A stretch of 38,425 bases of DNA from an uncultured Verrucomicrobiae bacterium (GTDB lineage Bacteria > Verrucomicrobiota > Verrucomicrobiia > JADLBR01 > CALLMV01). Position 1 is the first letter of the stretch. Each line of letters opens with the position of its first letter. Positions 16,354 to 25,294 of this stretch are shown piece by piece. Made by a program: the position numbers and the translations under genes. The DNA lies in assembly GCA_938005615.1 (NCBI GenBank), contig CALLMV010000010.1:1-38425 (forward strand), read 5' to 3'. The notes beneath the pieces are model-generated. The model was not told the origin of the DNA. It was given only the letters and a program-made list of their open reading frames with translations, and made no database searches.

Positions 16354-19300
16354 TTAGGGTAGTGTGTAAGGTAGAGTTTGATAATAAATAGTATGACCGG
16401 TGGCCGAGCCCTTTTTATTCAGGAGCACGGCTGATGACCAGGGGATGGGTGGATTGGCAATCGGTATACCGAATGACTGTCTGCGCCAAACTGTGCCGTC
16501 ATGGAAGAAATTCATGATACCAAGTGATACAATATCGGCCGTTGTGGGCGAGGTGGCAGAGACCCATCCTAGTATGGAGTTGATCGCTGAAGAACCTAAC
16601 AACACAGGCACCGGCCATCCTGAAGAGATAAGAGTGATGGATGAGTTACGAACGTGCAGGCGGCGAGCGGTGCTTGGCACAGAGCCGAGATAAACTTGGC
16701 GAGTGGGTGTGGCCGCCAGACGTTGATATTGCAGACCTGTGTCGGGGCGGATCGGAGTATCATTAGCAGCAGGGAAGCCGAACGAATTTCTCACCCACTG
16801 ATTCGTGGTTGTGCTGTAGAAATATGTTTGAGTGCCCAAATGCGGAGAATACACAGCCACAGTATCCGCAGAAGCAGCACTTGAACCCCCAAGAATTCCG
16901 GTAGTGCTGGGCGTGCCCAAGAGGCTTAGTAGGGTGTCGCAGGGGATAATCTCGAAGGTATCTGGGTTGGGCCCGCCAGCGACGATCCCGATGGTCGTAA
17001 GATCAGTGAGGGCGGCGTCCGCGCTGTGGATTGTGAGAGTATCGGCGGTATTGGCGGAAATCAGGAAGGTGTAACCAGTTGCAGCGCCATTTGTTATACG
17101 CACAACGTAAGGTGAGGCAGCGGCCGACAGGGCTCCCGGCACCCAGCCGGCGCCAGTGCTGCTGATTGTTGTGGCCGTAATAGAGCTAATTCTTCCACGT
17201 CCTGCCCCAGTGATAGAAGATTGTGCAAGCAGAGGTGCCGAAAGGGGTGTTGTAACTTTCGCGATGCCGGTGCCCGGGGCAATCTTCATGGATACGCCAC
17301 CCAGAGGAATTGTTCGCACGGTGCCGCTGGCAGGGGCCGCCAGATCCACGCGAAGCAGGAGAAATCTGCGATCGTTTGTGAGCATGTCGATTGTGTCGGT
17401 GAGTGTGTAGGGTGTGCCCACAGTGAGTAATGAAGTGACATCTAACGCAAAGCTCCAAGTTGTGAGGTTATTTGAAGTTTCGATAACATAGGTTAGTCCG
17501 GCCAAAGCCTGCGGTGTGAACGTGAGTGTGAGGCGCTCCTCTGGGCCTACGGTGGTGCTAGCTAATACCGGCAGTAGATTGCCGTCGGGAGTTGTTTTGG
17601 GGTTACCGCCCAGGGCGTATTCCAAAAGGTTGGGCACACCATCCTTATCAGGGTCAGCGTTTGGGCCGCTCACAGTCACATCCGCCAGCTCCGCTGCTGT
17701 GAAGTTAGCTGCTCGCCAGGCATCAAAAGGATGCCGCACATTGATGTTGACCGTAAGATCAGCGTAATCACCGTAACTGTCAGTTACTCTGAACGTGAAG
17801 GTGTTCATGCCGATGTCGCTCCATGCGGGTGTGCCTGTGAGGTTGCCCGCGGTATCTGTAGATAGCCAGGTGGGGCCGCTGATTTTGTTCCACGTGACAG
17901 TGTCGAAGGGATCGCTGTATGCGCTGGCCAAGGAATGGCTGAATGCTACGTTCGCTGTCGCGAATAAGTTGAGAGGGTTGACGGGAAGTGTAGGAGGGTC
18001 GTTGCCAGGAGTATTTGACTTTTTCACGCGGAATTTCATGAGTCGGGTTTTGTGGCCGTGGTATTGGCCACCGAATCCGACTACCCGGAACGTAATCGGA
18101 GAATTTACGACTTCGAGAAGAGGTGAACCGGGGAGCTTAAAAACATATTCGATTGTGGAGCCGGTTTGTGTGTTCCGTTTGGAAATGTAAACCGCGTCTG
18201 CGGCGGTGAAACCGGTGGCACTAGTGAAGATAGCGTATCTACGCGGAGCGTGCCAATCAATTCGGTTGACGGAGAAACGGATTTCTGCCCTGCGAAGATC
18301 TATCGGTAGGCCAGTGGTATCTGGTTCCATGGTAATTTGCCAGAATTCGTTGTCGCTAATTGCAAGCGCGAGTGTGGACGCATCCTCTGTAGCGGGCATG
18401 CCCTGGTGCCAAGCGAGACAATCGTCCCCAGAGATAGCATTGATGCCCGAGCCCTTAGTCCAGCCACCAGTCATCCAATTCGGCTCAATCTGGTGGATGC
18501 TCGTCCAGGGGAGGTTCAGAGCGGGGCTAGTGCCTTCGAATTTGGATTCCAGGACGACGCCAGGTCCTCCACCCACATAGAGACTGTATATCTTCCAATC
18601 TGCGTCGCCATGACTGTCTACAACGCGGGCGTAGAGATAATTTTCACCGCCGTCTGTGGGTGTGCCGCTGATGGTGATATTCGTCGGGTTGATCGTGTAG
18701 GAGATTCCAGGATCAAGGAGAGTGCCGATGACTGTCGGTGTGATCGTGCCTTCTCCGTCGGTCCATGTGATAGTGTGAGATAGTGGCACGGCGTAAGTTC
18801 CCGAGGGGAGTTTGTTGCCAGTCACAAACCGTGGCTTTGTAGCGAGCGGGTTATCAATCGGACGGAGAGGGTCGAGGTCGCTGGTTAGAAATATGTGCTC
18901 CTGCCATCTAGGTGAGGTTGTGGGGTTTTGACTCATAAATTCTAGTTGGCCCCATTGACCGTATTTGCTCCATTTGCTGAAGGGCCCAACAAATATGCCA
19001 GCTTTTCGCATTCCTTTGCTCCAGGCCATGTTATACTGCGTGCGGAAGATTTCTGCGATTTGTGGATGACGGCAGAGGGATTCTATGAAAGCGGTGATGC
19101 CGTCGTCACGGTTATCGCCACCGTCAAGGTAGTCTGTGTAGATGGAGGGGCCGCCTTCGTAAGCGACAAGGGGTAGCCGAACGCCGTAGTTGGTTTCGAT
19201 CAAATCCGGAAGACCCGCATCAAATCCACCTCCCATGCCAGTGGCATCATATCCCCCACCCGAAAGCGTGCTGCCGGAATAAATGCGGCGTTTCCATTCG

Positions 19301-20790
19301 TTGAATGTCTCTTGCTGATGACGAGCAAAATCGGCGCTTGTCCAGTAGGATGATGTCATGGGGATCGTGACCGGACGTGTGATGAAGTCGAAAAACGTAC
19401 TTGTGGTGTAAAACCAAGGGTCGCTGGTCCCAGCTTGTTCCCAGGCTTTCTCATGAGCCCAGTCTTGGATACCGTTACCGAAATAAGTTGTCGGCGAAGC
19501 CACGTCGGCCGCAGCAGGAGGAGTCAGTGTGGGGCAATAAGATGCCAGCTCTTGAAGGAATTGTTCGTTGTAAGTGTTGTTGGCGGTGAAGAGCGCCGCC
19601 ACACGCACCAACCGACTGCTGCCGCCAAAGACGTCCTGAAAGATGCTCCAAGTGCGGCAGAATTGCCTGGCGTTAAAACGCGCCTTTGTTGTATTTGCAA
19701 GCACCGCCTGCTGCTCGGCCCAGTTTCCTTGCGCAAAACCGGAACCAGATGACCATATTTCATTGCTGAACTCTACATAAACTTTCAGGTCCGGATGTAG
19801 TGGGGGAAAAACAGGCGATGGATGTGGGGAAGTGTAGGGATTGACTCCATCGCTGCCATAGTGGATGAGTTGGGCCAGTTTTCGTATGTGATCATCCGTG
19901 GCCAGGTGAGGCACAGTAATCCAAAGGTCCACGTGAAGTTCGTTGGCGAGCATGACACAGTATTCATAAGCTACTCCCGTGGTTCTGTTGCCGCTAAAGC
20001 CCGAGGCTGGAGCGCGTGGATGCATCGTGCCTGTCTGGTTAAAGTGCGATGGTCGGCGACGGTCGCTCCAATCTTGCAATGGCGAGGCGTTAGCGTGAAT
20101 CCAATCCATTGCCCGTATGAAGCTGTAGGGAAAATCACTCATTCTTTGGATAAAAGTCGGATGCCAGAACTGTCCTTCGAGCGTTGCCACTGTTGGATTG
20201 GCGGGATCCGGCAGCCAAACTTTTAAATCGGTAAGAGGGTTCAATGGATCCACATTAAAAACATCTAACCAAATCGATGGAGAACCGGTGGTCAGATACA
20301 TTCTTCTGCCGTCAACCAAAGAGCCCGTCGAAGGACCGTTTGATTCTGCAGGGATGTAGCTACCGGAGTTCAGGCGAATGTCTGCATTGCCTTTCCATGT
20401 CACAAGTATTTTCCCTGCTGCGATTGTGCTTCTTAAAGGCCAGGAAGGTGGTCGGTTAAAATAATTTGCATTGATGGGGAAAAACACAAGGCGCAGCCTT
20501 GTTCCTGGATTCAGATATCTGGGTAGATTTGTGTTTGGATCAAATTGTGGATTTCCCCAAGTATAAACGGTTGTTCCCCATGCAGGCGGGACGTATTCGA
20601 TCCAGTTTCCAGCCGTCATCGCGGCGTTAGCGAATGGAGTGTCAGACCAGTAGCTAATTCCGTTGAGGCCCATTCCGAAAGGCTTATCCGGAGCCGTAGA
20701 TCTGGCAGACACGCAGTTCAGGATTAAACCAAACAGCGACACCAGGGTAATTGTCGGGTTATGAAAATACTGCTCCCTAATCTTTATCAT
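16354..20790 (-). CDS. Giant secreted glycoside-hydrolase-like multidomain protein
   Basis: From the ATG at 20790 the product is about 1478 residues; the TTG at 20826 that opens the frame more likely belongs to a promoter. A signal peptide (about 1-30) precedes a large alpha/beta region to about residue 650 with features of clan GH-A barrels: KVYVEFSNEIW (Glu344, candidate acid/base) and LPLVAYEGG (Glu545, candidate nucleophile). Then follow an Ig-like domain (about 680-755), a beta-sandwich (about 770-960), a He_PIG-like Ig domain (about 970-1060), the sequence DPDKDGVPNLLEYALGGNP found in many verrucomicrobial exported proteins, and a C-terminal ~290 residues resembling the TIGR02597 family. 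It probably acts on an extracellular polysaccharide; no enzyme class can be assigned. Confidence 0.8.
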   Translation of the reverse strand: MIKIREQYFHNPTITLVSLFGLILNCVSARSTAPDKPFGMGLNGISYWSDTPFANAAMTAGNWIEYVPPAWGTTVYTWGNPQFDPNTNLPRYLNPGTRLRLVFFPINANYFNRPPSWPLRSTIAAGKILVTWKGNADIRLNSGSYIPAESNGPSTGSLVDGRRMYLTTGSPSIWLDVFNVDPLNPLTDLKVWLPDPANPTVATLEGQFWHPTFIQRMSDFPYSFIRAMDWIHANASPLQDWSDRRRPSHFNQTGTMHPRAPASGFSGNRTTGVAYEYCVMLANELHVDLWITVPHLATDDHIRKLAQLIHYGSDGVNPYTSPHPSPVFPPLHPDLKVYVEFSNEIWSSGSGFAQGNWAEQQAVLANTTKARFNARQFCRTWSIFQDVFGGSSRLVRVAALFTANNTYNEQFLQELASYCPTLTPPAAADVASPTTYFGNGIQDWAHEKAWEQAGTSDPWFYTTSTFFDFITRPVTIPMTSSYWTSADFARHQQETFNEWKRRIYSGSTLSGGGYDATGMGGGFDAGLPDLIETNYGVRLPLVAYEGGPSIYTDYLDGGDNRDDGITAFIESLCRHPQIAEIFRTQYNMAWSKGMRKAGIFVGPFSKWSKYGQWGQLEFMSQNPTTSPRWQEHIFLTSDLDPLRPIDNPLATKPRFVTGNKLPSGTYAVPLSHTITWTDGEGTITPTVIGTLLDPGISYTINPTNITISGTPTDGGENYLYARVVDSHGDADWKIYSLYVGGGPGVVLESKFEGTSPALNLPWTSIHQIEPNWMTGGWTKGSGINAISGDDCLAWHQGMPATEDASTLALAISDNEFWQITMEPDTTGLPIDLRRAEIRFSVNRIDWHAPRRYAIFTSATGFTAADAVYISKRNTQTGSTIEYVFKLPGSPLLEVVNSPITFRVVGFGGQYHGHKTRLMKFRVKKSNTPGNDPPTLPVNPLNLFATANVAFSHSLASAYSDPFDTVTWNKISGPTWLSTDTAGNLTGTPAWSDIGMNTFTFRVTDSYGDYADLTVNINVRHPFDAWRAANFTAAELADVTVSGPNADPDKDGVPNLLEYALGGNPKTTPDGNLLPVLASTTVGPEERLTLTFTPQALAGLTYVIETSNNLTTWSFALDVTSLLTVGTPYTLTDTIDMLTNDRRFLLLRVDLAAPASGTVRTIPLGGVSMKIAPGTGIAKVTTPLSAPLLAQSSITGAGRGRISSITATTISSTGAGWVPGALSAAASPYVVRITNGAATGYTFLISANTADTLTIHSADAALTDLTTIGIVAGGPNPDTFEIIPCDTLLSLLGTPSTTGILGGSSAASADTVAVYSPHLGTQTYFYSTTTNQWVRNSFGFPAANDTPIRPDTGLQYQRLAATPTRQVYLGSVPSTARRLHVRNSSITLISSGWPVPVLLGSSAINSILGWVSATSPTTADIVSLGIMNFFHDGTVWRRQSFGIPIANPPIPWSSAVLLNKKGSATGHTIYYQTLPYTLP

Positions 20791-20798
20791 GAAAAAAT

Positions 20799-20826
20799 TT
20801 TTTATGATCAAGATTTGCGTAGTCAA
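20799..20826 (-). promoter_or_regulatory. Putative promoter of the secreted-protein operon
   Basis: On the minus strand TTGACT (20826-20821), a 16-bp spacer and TAAAAA (20804-20799) precede ATG 20790, so the transcript would start within a few bases of the start codon. This favours ATG 20790 over the TTG at 20826, which is the first codon of the open frame and part of the -35 hexamer. Confidence 0.35.
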
Positions 20827-20900
20827 ATTAGCTGTGAATTAATCGTTTTACTAAGTCGAAGTGACTTAATTTGTCTAATATACACAAGCATGCTGTGAGA

Positions 20901-21227
20901 TTAACTTTCAGACCTCAGCACTCCCACAAGCCAGTTGAAGTAACTAACATTAGCACACTCGCTTTCCAACACCAGAAGCTCAGGGCACTCATAAGGATGT
21001 TGCTGCAGGATTATATTCCTGGCCTCATTCAAATGAGACTCATCTGTCTTTATCAGCAGTAAACACTCGTCCGACCGCTCACGCTTGCCTTTCCAAGTGT
21101 AGTGCGACTCGATACCTGGTGCAATGCTCACGCAGGCCGCCGCACGTTCGTTCAACAAACAATCCGCCAGGGCGCGCGCTTGGTCGGCGCTTCCTACGGT
21201 CGTCAACAACACCAAGACTTTTTCCAC
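20901..21227 (-). CDS. cutA: CutA1 divalent-ion tolerance protein
   Basis: The 108-aa product has the length and pattern of the trimeric CutA1 family: VLVLLTTVGSADQARALADCLLNERAAACVSI near the N-terminus, then the conserved YTWKGK turn, a DECLLLIKT strand and HPYECPELLVLE. CutA1 has a ferredoxin-like fold and is linked to copper/divalent metal tolerance in E. coli, though its biochemical role is unsettled. It is divergent from gatC with 85 bp between the starts. The next minus-strand gene (the giant secreted protein) begins about 110 bp further on and seems to have its own promoter. Confidence 0.93.
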   Translation of the reverse strand: MEKVLVLLTTVGSADQARALADCLLNERAAACVSIAPGIESHYTWKGKRERSDECLLLIKTDESHLNEARNIILQQHPYECPELLVLESECANVSYFNWLVGVLRSES

Positions 21228-21312
21228 AGGATTTTATTACCACAACGACCTTAGCAATCCTAGCCTGCAAACACGCTTGTGCTAAACACGCTTCTTATGC
21301 ACCTTACGCGGC

Positions 21313-21600
21313 ATGCAATCGCAAAAAATTGACATTGCTTATCTCGCGCGCTTGGCCCGACTCGGTTTGAGTGATGAAGAAAAAACGCTCTACGCGCAAC
21401 AGCTTGGCGGAATCTTGGAGCATATCGCAGCAATCCAACGGGTGGACGTCAGCAACATCGAGCCCACGGCCCACGGCGTGCCACTGCACAACAATTTCCG
21501 TCAAGATGTGCCGACAGCAGGCATGCCTTTAACGGACGTGTTGCGTAACGCCCCCAAAAAGGCCGGCGACCTCATCTCTGTTCCCAAAATTGTGGAGTAA
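21313..21600 (+). CDS. gatC: Aspartyl/glutamyl-tRNA amidotransferase subunit C
   Basis: The 95-aa product has the family pattern IAYLARLARLGLSDEEKTLYAQQLGGILEHIAAIQRVDVSNIEPTAHGVPLHNNFRQD and ends in the typical DVLRNAPKKAGDLISVPKIVE. GatC is the small belt-like subunit that stabilises GatA-GatB in the enzyme converting Glu-tRNA-Gln (and often Asp-tRNA-Asn) to the amidated form. It starts with ATG at 21313 and ends 7 bp before the chosen gatA start. A tRNA-Glu gene lies elsewhere in the window (34737), but there is no glutaminyl-tRNA synthetase here. Confidence 0.96.
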   Translation: MQSQKIDIAYLARLARLGLSDEEKTLYAQQLGGILEHIAAIQRVDVSNIEPTAHGVPLHNNFRQDVPTAGMPLTDVLRNAPKKAGDLISVPKIVE

Positions 21601-21607
21601 TCTTCCC

Positions 21608-23071
21608 ATGGACATCGCTTCCCTCACACTCACTGAAGCTCGCGACCTAATCGCCTCAAAAAAAATTTCACCAGCCGAGCTTCTCGATGCACTGCGAGCA
21701 CGCGCCGAGAAACTCAACCCGCTCCTCAACGCCTACAACCATCCTCTCTGGGATGACGCCGCGGAGCGCGCCGCAAAGTGCGACACCTCTGGCCCGCTCG
21801 GTGGTCTGCCCATCGCCATCAAGGATTGCATCGTCGTCAAAAATCAACCCGCCACTGCGGCTTCGAAAATTCTCGAAGGTTTCGTTTCGCCTTACAGCGC
21901 TACCGTGATCGAGAAGCTGGAGGCCGCCGGTGCCTATTGTGCCTGCCGCACCAACATGGACGAGTTCGCCATGGGCTCCTCCACAGAAAACTCTGCCCAC
22001 GGCCCCACTCGCAATCCTTGGGACACCGAACGCATCCCAGGCGGCTCCTCGGGCGGAAGTGCGGCCGCAGTAGCTGCGGGCATCGCCCTCGCCGCGCTCG
22101 GTAGCGACACCGGCGGATCCATTCGCCAGCCCGCCGCGCTCTGCGGATGTGTGGGCATGAAGCCCACCTATGGGCGCGTTTCCCGCTATGGCCTGATTGC
22201 TTTTGCTTCCTCGTTGGACCAGATCGGTCCGTTCACCAAGACGGTGCGTGACAACGCGCTGCTCCTCACCCACCTTGCCGGGCACGACCCGCGCGACAAC
22301 ACTTCCCTGCGCGACTCGGCGGATGACTTCGCCGCTGACCTCACCTGCGGAGTCAAGGGCCTGCGCATCGGCCTGCCCAAGGAATACTTTGTTGACGGCA
22401 TGGAACCCGAAGTCAGTGCCGCCATCCACGCTGCTGTGAAACACCTTGCTGCCGAGGGTGCCGAGATTGTCGAGATCTCCCTGCCTCACACGCATCTGGC
22501 TGTGGACACCTACTACGTCATCGCCCCTGCAGAGGCCTCCTCCAACCTCGCCCGCTTCGATGGCGTGCGTTACGGCCGCCGCTGCACCGATCCACGCGAC
22601 GTGCTCGACCTCTACGAGCGCACACGCGGCGAAGGCTTCGGCCGCGAAGTCAAACGCCGCATCCTACTCGGCACTTACGTTCTGAGTTCTGGCTACTACG
22701 ATGCCTACTACCTGCGGGCGCAAAAGGTCCGCACATTGATCAGGCACGATTTTACGGAGGCCTTTACCAAGTGCGACGTGATCCTCACGCCCACTGCCCC
22801 TACGGTGGCCTTCAAACTCGGCGAGAAAACCACCGACCCCCTTAAGATGTATCTTTCTGATATCTTCACCATAGCCGTGAACCTTGCCGGCACCTGCGCT
22901 CTTTCGCTTCCATGTGGTTTCTCAGAGAAACATGGTAAGCCACTTCCGATCGGACTTCAGATTATTGGCCGCCCCATGGATGAGCGCACAGTTTACCGCG
23001 TTGCTCACCATTACGAACAAACCACCCCGTGGCACAAAAAACACCCAAAATTAGATTTTGTGACCTCGTAA
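21608..23071 (+). CDS. gatA: Aspartyl/glutamyl-tRNA amidotransferase subunit A
   Basis: The 487-aa amidase supplies ammonia from glutamine to GatB. The catalytic Ser-cisSer-Lys triad is complete: Lys72 in PIAIKDCIVVK, Ser147 in PGGSSGGSAAAVAAG and Ser171 in GSDTGGSIRQPAALCG, with the same spacing as known GatA enzymes. The start MDIASLTLTEARDLI (ATG 21608) is preferred over an in-frame ATG at 21590 that would overlap gatC and add six unconserved residues. The gene is GC-rich compared with the following lipoprotein gene. gatB, which often follows gatA, is absent from the window; the next gene is a lipoprotein with its own putative promoter. Confidence 0.97.
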   Translation: MDIASLTLTEARDLIASKKISPAELLDALRARAEKLNPLLNAYNHPLWDDAAERAAKCDTSGPLGGLPIAIKDCIVVKNQPATAASKILEGFVSPYSATVIEKLEAAGAYCACRTNMDEFAMGSSTENSAHGPTRNPWDTERIPGGSSGGSAAAVAAGIALAALGSDTGGSIRQPAALCGCVGMKPTYGRVSRYGLIAFASSLDQIGPFTKTVRDNALLLTHLAGHDPRDNTSLRDSADDFAADLTCGVKGLRIGLPKEYFVDGMEPEVSAAIHAAVKHLAAEGAEIVEISLPHTHLAVDTYYVIAPAEASSNLARFDGVRYGRRCTDPRDVLDLYERTRGEGFGREVKRRILLGTYVLSSGYYDAYYLRAQKVRTLIRHDFTEAFTKCDVILTPTAPTVAFKLGEKTTDPLKMYLSDIFTIAVNLAGTCALSLPCGFSEKHGKPLPIGLQIIGRPMDERTVYRVAHHYEQTTPWHKKHPKLDFVTS

Positions 23072-23115
23072 TAACCCGCGCGAAACAACAAATTTGAAAC
23101 TTCAGTATTCTATAC

Positions 23116-23144
23116 TTGTCAAACTGCCCCGAAATAGATAAAGA
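23116..23144 (+). promoter_or_regulatory. Putative promoter of the lipoprotein gene
   Basis: TTGTCA (23116-23121), a 17-bp spacer and TAAAGA (23139-23144). The expected start of transcription near 23151 leaves a leader of about 18 nt before ATG 23169. The -35 sequence is identical to the one proposed for hisF. Confidence 0.3.
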
Positions 23145-23168
23145 TCACTTAACTAAATAACTAATCTC

Positions 23169-23927
23169 ATGAAAAACAAAACTGATACTATCGCTCTCTT
23201 GACACTTGGCCTGATCACCTCGTTTGCACTTTCCGGCTGCGAAGAAAAAAGCACTCAAGACTCCAGCTCAGAAAAACAAACGACGGAAGTGATACAAAGC
23301 TCCGACATATCCCTCGAAGTTGAAAATGTTGCCGATGAGCAAGCATCAGAGGAGTCAGCTCAGCCAGAATCCAGCCAGCAAGAGGAGTCTGTAGAAATGA
23401 TCCCCAATCCCCAGTACGCCGCTTGGGCTAAATTCAGCGTAGGAACCACTGTCGTCTTGGAAAATAGAACAGAATCTGAAGAAGAGATCCAATCTTCAAT
23501 CACATTTCATACCTTGACTGAAGTAACCGAGGAAAATCTGACTTACGAGATTAAAACGACATCTCAGGTCAACGGACAAGAAATAAAATTGCCCGTTCAG
23601 CAACAGGTAATCCCAGCAAAAATTTCCTCTGACACACCGATTCGACCCGCCGATATGCCGGGTGTTACCTTGCTAGATGAATCAACAGTAGAAATCACAT
23701 TGGGAGATAAAGTATTAGTTGCAAAAAAAACAATCTTTGAAACCACAGGAGGCGAAGGTGATGATAAGTTCAAGTCTCAAACTACTTTATTAGAAAGTGA
23801 AGAAGTCCCCGGGGCATTAGTAGAAATGACGCAAGAAATATCTAAAAACAATAAAACCATCAAGACCAGCACTCGAGTTATCCAAGTTATCGAAACACAA
23901 ATTAATCCTGTAGTAGATAACATCTGA
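23169..23927 (+). CDS. Predicted lipoprotein of unknown function
   Basis: The 252-aa protein has a lipoprotein signal peptide with lipobox LSGC (Cys24), so it should be lipidated and anchored in the periplasm. Asp/Lys rules cannot decide inner versus outer membrane; the residues after Cys are EEKS. A long acidic Ser/Glu/Gln linker (25-80) leads to a beta-rich C-terminal domain (about 85-250, beginning PNPQYAAWAKFSVGTTVVLENRTE) that looks like a repetitive beta-sheet or barrel-binding fold with alternating charged residues. No family is recognised. It is followed by a 257-bp AT-rich gap (23928-24184) in which I see no gene and no clear terminator. Confidence 0.8.
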   Translation: MKNKTDTIALLTLGLITSFALSGCEEKSTQDSSSEKQTTEVIQSSDISLEVENVADEQASEESAQPESSQQEESVEMIPNPQYAAWAKFSVGTTVVLENRTESEEEIQSSITFHTLTEVTEENLTYEIKTTSQVNGQEIKLPVQQQVIPAKISSDTPIRPADMPGVTLLDESTVEITLGDKVLVAKKTIFETTGGEGDDKFKSQTTLLESEEVPGALVEMTQEISKNNKTIKTSTRVIQVIETQINPVVDNI

Positions 23928-24184
23928 AATTTTTTTCTAACTAACAGATAGTAACCTGAATTTGATTGCTTTGCGCAGCTTCGAACTTTCCAATTTGTTA
24001 CTGACAGTCTTAACTTATCAATCTAATCGAAATTCTAAATCCTAACATACCTACAAAGCTCTCCCCTAAGTGTTAAATTAAAACAATTAAAATGGTATAA
24101 GATTGTATTTTTATTGCAAAATAACTACTAAATACTGTTGTTTTTTGTTTTTACCTAAAATAGACACTATCATCAAATCTAAAT

Positions 24185-25294
24185 TTGAAAAAAATTTTCA
24201 TACTCACAGCGGGCTTCGGGGAGGGGCACAACGCTGCGGCACGCGGGCTGGCTGAGTCACTGAAGTACTGCGAACCCTCATGCGAGCCTGTGATAATTGA
24301 CTTGTTTAAAGAATGCTACCCGCGACTTTTTAGAATCAGCTCTCGGGCCTATCTCTTGGCAATTAATGAGGCACCTAAAGCCTGGGCTTCAATTTACAGG
24401 CTCTTTGATCGGCAGCACGTCAAATCTCGTCTGCCACGCTTCCGTAAGCTCTCCCTCAAGCTAAGTGAGATACTCGACCAGTCACCACATGCAGTAGTAG
24501 CAACCTTCCCGGCTTACCCTCCCTTGCTTGAACGTTTGGATCGCAAACACACAGTCCCGATTCATACAGTCGTAACAGACTCAATAACCATCAACCACAT
24601 CTGGCATATTTCAAAGAGTGACACCTTCATAACACCCAACAAGGAGACCGCTGAAGTGCTGCTGAGCCGCGGTGTACCAGCGGCGAAAATTCATAACCTA
24701 GGCTTTCCAGTTTCTCGGCGATTTGCGATGATACAATCTGCGCAACTGCCCGATCCGGAGCAGGAGATGCGGGTCTTGTACGCGATCAATTCCGGTCGGC
24801 ACCGTGCCCGCAACATCGTCAGAAAAATCCTGGCCCTTCCCAATCTACATTTGACGGTACTCGCTGGGCGTGATGAACGGCTTCGCCACCGTCTGCTTGC
24901 AGCCACAAATCCAGAAAACCATCGCTGCAAAATTCTCGGTTGGACTGATGAAATTCCACGCCTGATGGCCGAACACCACGTGCTCATCAGCAAAGCCGGC
25001 GGGGCAACCACTCAGGAAGCTATCGCATCCGGCTTGCCAATAATCATCCACCAAATCGTCCCCGGCCAGGAGGCCGGCAACGCAGAGCTGATTCTCAAAA
25101 ACGGCTGGGGTTTCCACACGCCACGCACGGGACAACTCATCAAAATGCTGCAAACCCTTCGCTCCAATCACGGCGAACTTCTTTACGAAACGAGAAGAAA
25201 AATTCGTACATCTGCGCACCCTTCGTCTGCCGACCGCATCGCAAGATTTATTTTGGACTTCCCTGGTAAAGCTTTCAACCGCCAAGACTGTTGA
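24185..25294 (+). CDS. MGDG synthase/UgtP-like GT28 glycosyltransferase
   Basis: The 369-aa protein starts at TTG 24185 (KKIFILTAGFGEGHNAAARGLAESL); no ATG gives a complete N-terminus. The GFGEGHN motif (10-16) and the following region fit the MGDG-synthase N-terminal domain that binds the lipid acceptor, and the C-terminal half has the GT28 nucleotide-sugar motif KAGGATTQEAIASGLPIIIHQIVPGQEAGNA. Such enzymes transfer glucose or galactose to diacylglycerol at the membrane face, or resemble MurG. The exact sugar and acceptor cannot be inferred. The 3' end overlaps the convergent regulator gene by 20 bp, so transcription of one may interfere with the other. Confidence 0.88.
   Translation: MKKIFILTAGFGEGHNAAARGLAESLKYCEPSCEPVIIDLFKECYPRLFRISSRAYLLAINEAPKAWASIYRLFDRQHVKSRLPRFRKLSLKLSEILDQSPHAVVATFPAYPPLLERLDRKHTVPIHTVVTDSITINHIWHISKSDTFITPNKETAEVLLSRGVPAAKIHNLGFPVSRRFAMIQSAQLPDPEQEMRVLYAINSGRHRARNIVRKILALPNLHLTVLAGRDERLRHRLLAATNPENHRCKILGWTDEIPRLMAEHHVLISKAGGATTQEAIASGLPIIIHQIVPGQEAGNAELILKNGWGFHTPRTGQLIKMLQTLRSNHGELLYETRRKIRTSAHPSSADRIARFILDFPGKAFNRQDC

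Noticed and set aside
15110-21227. Secretion or exosortase machinery in the PEP-CTERM region
   Set aside because: No exosortase-like or other transport gene is seen; only substrates are encoded here.
21668-22495. 275-aa minus-strand frame
   Set aside because: Antisense shadow of gatA, which has a complete catalytic triad in the forward frame.
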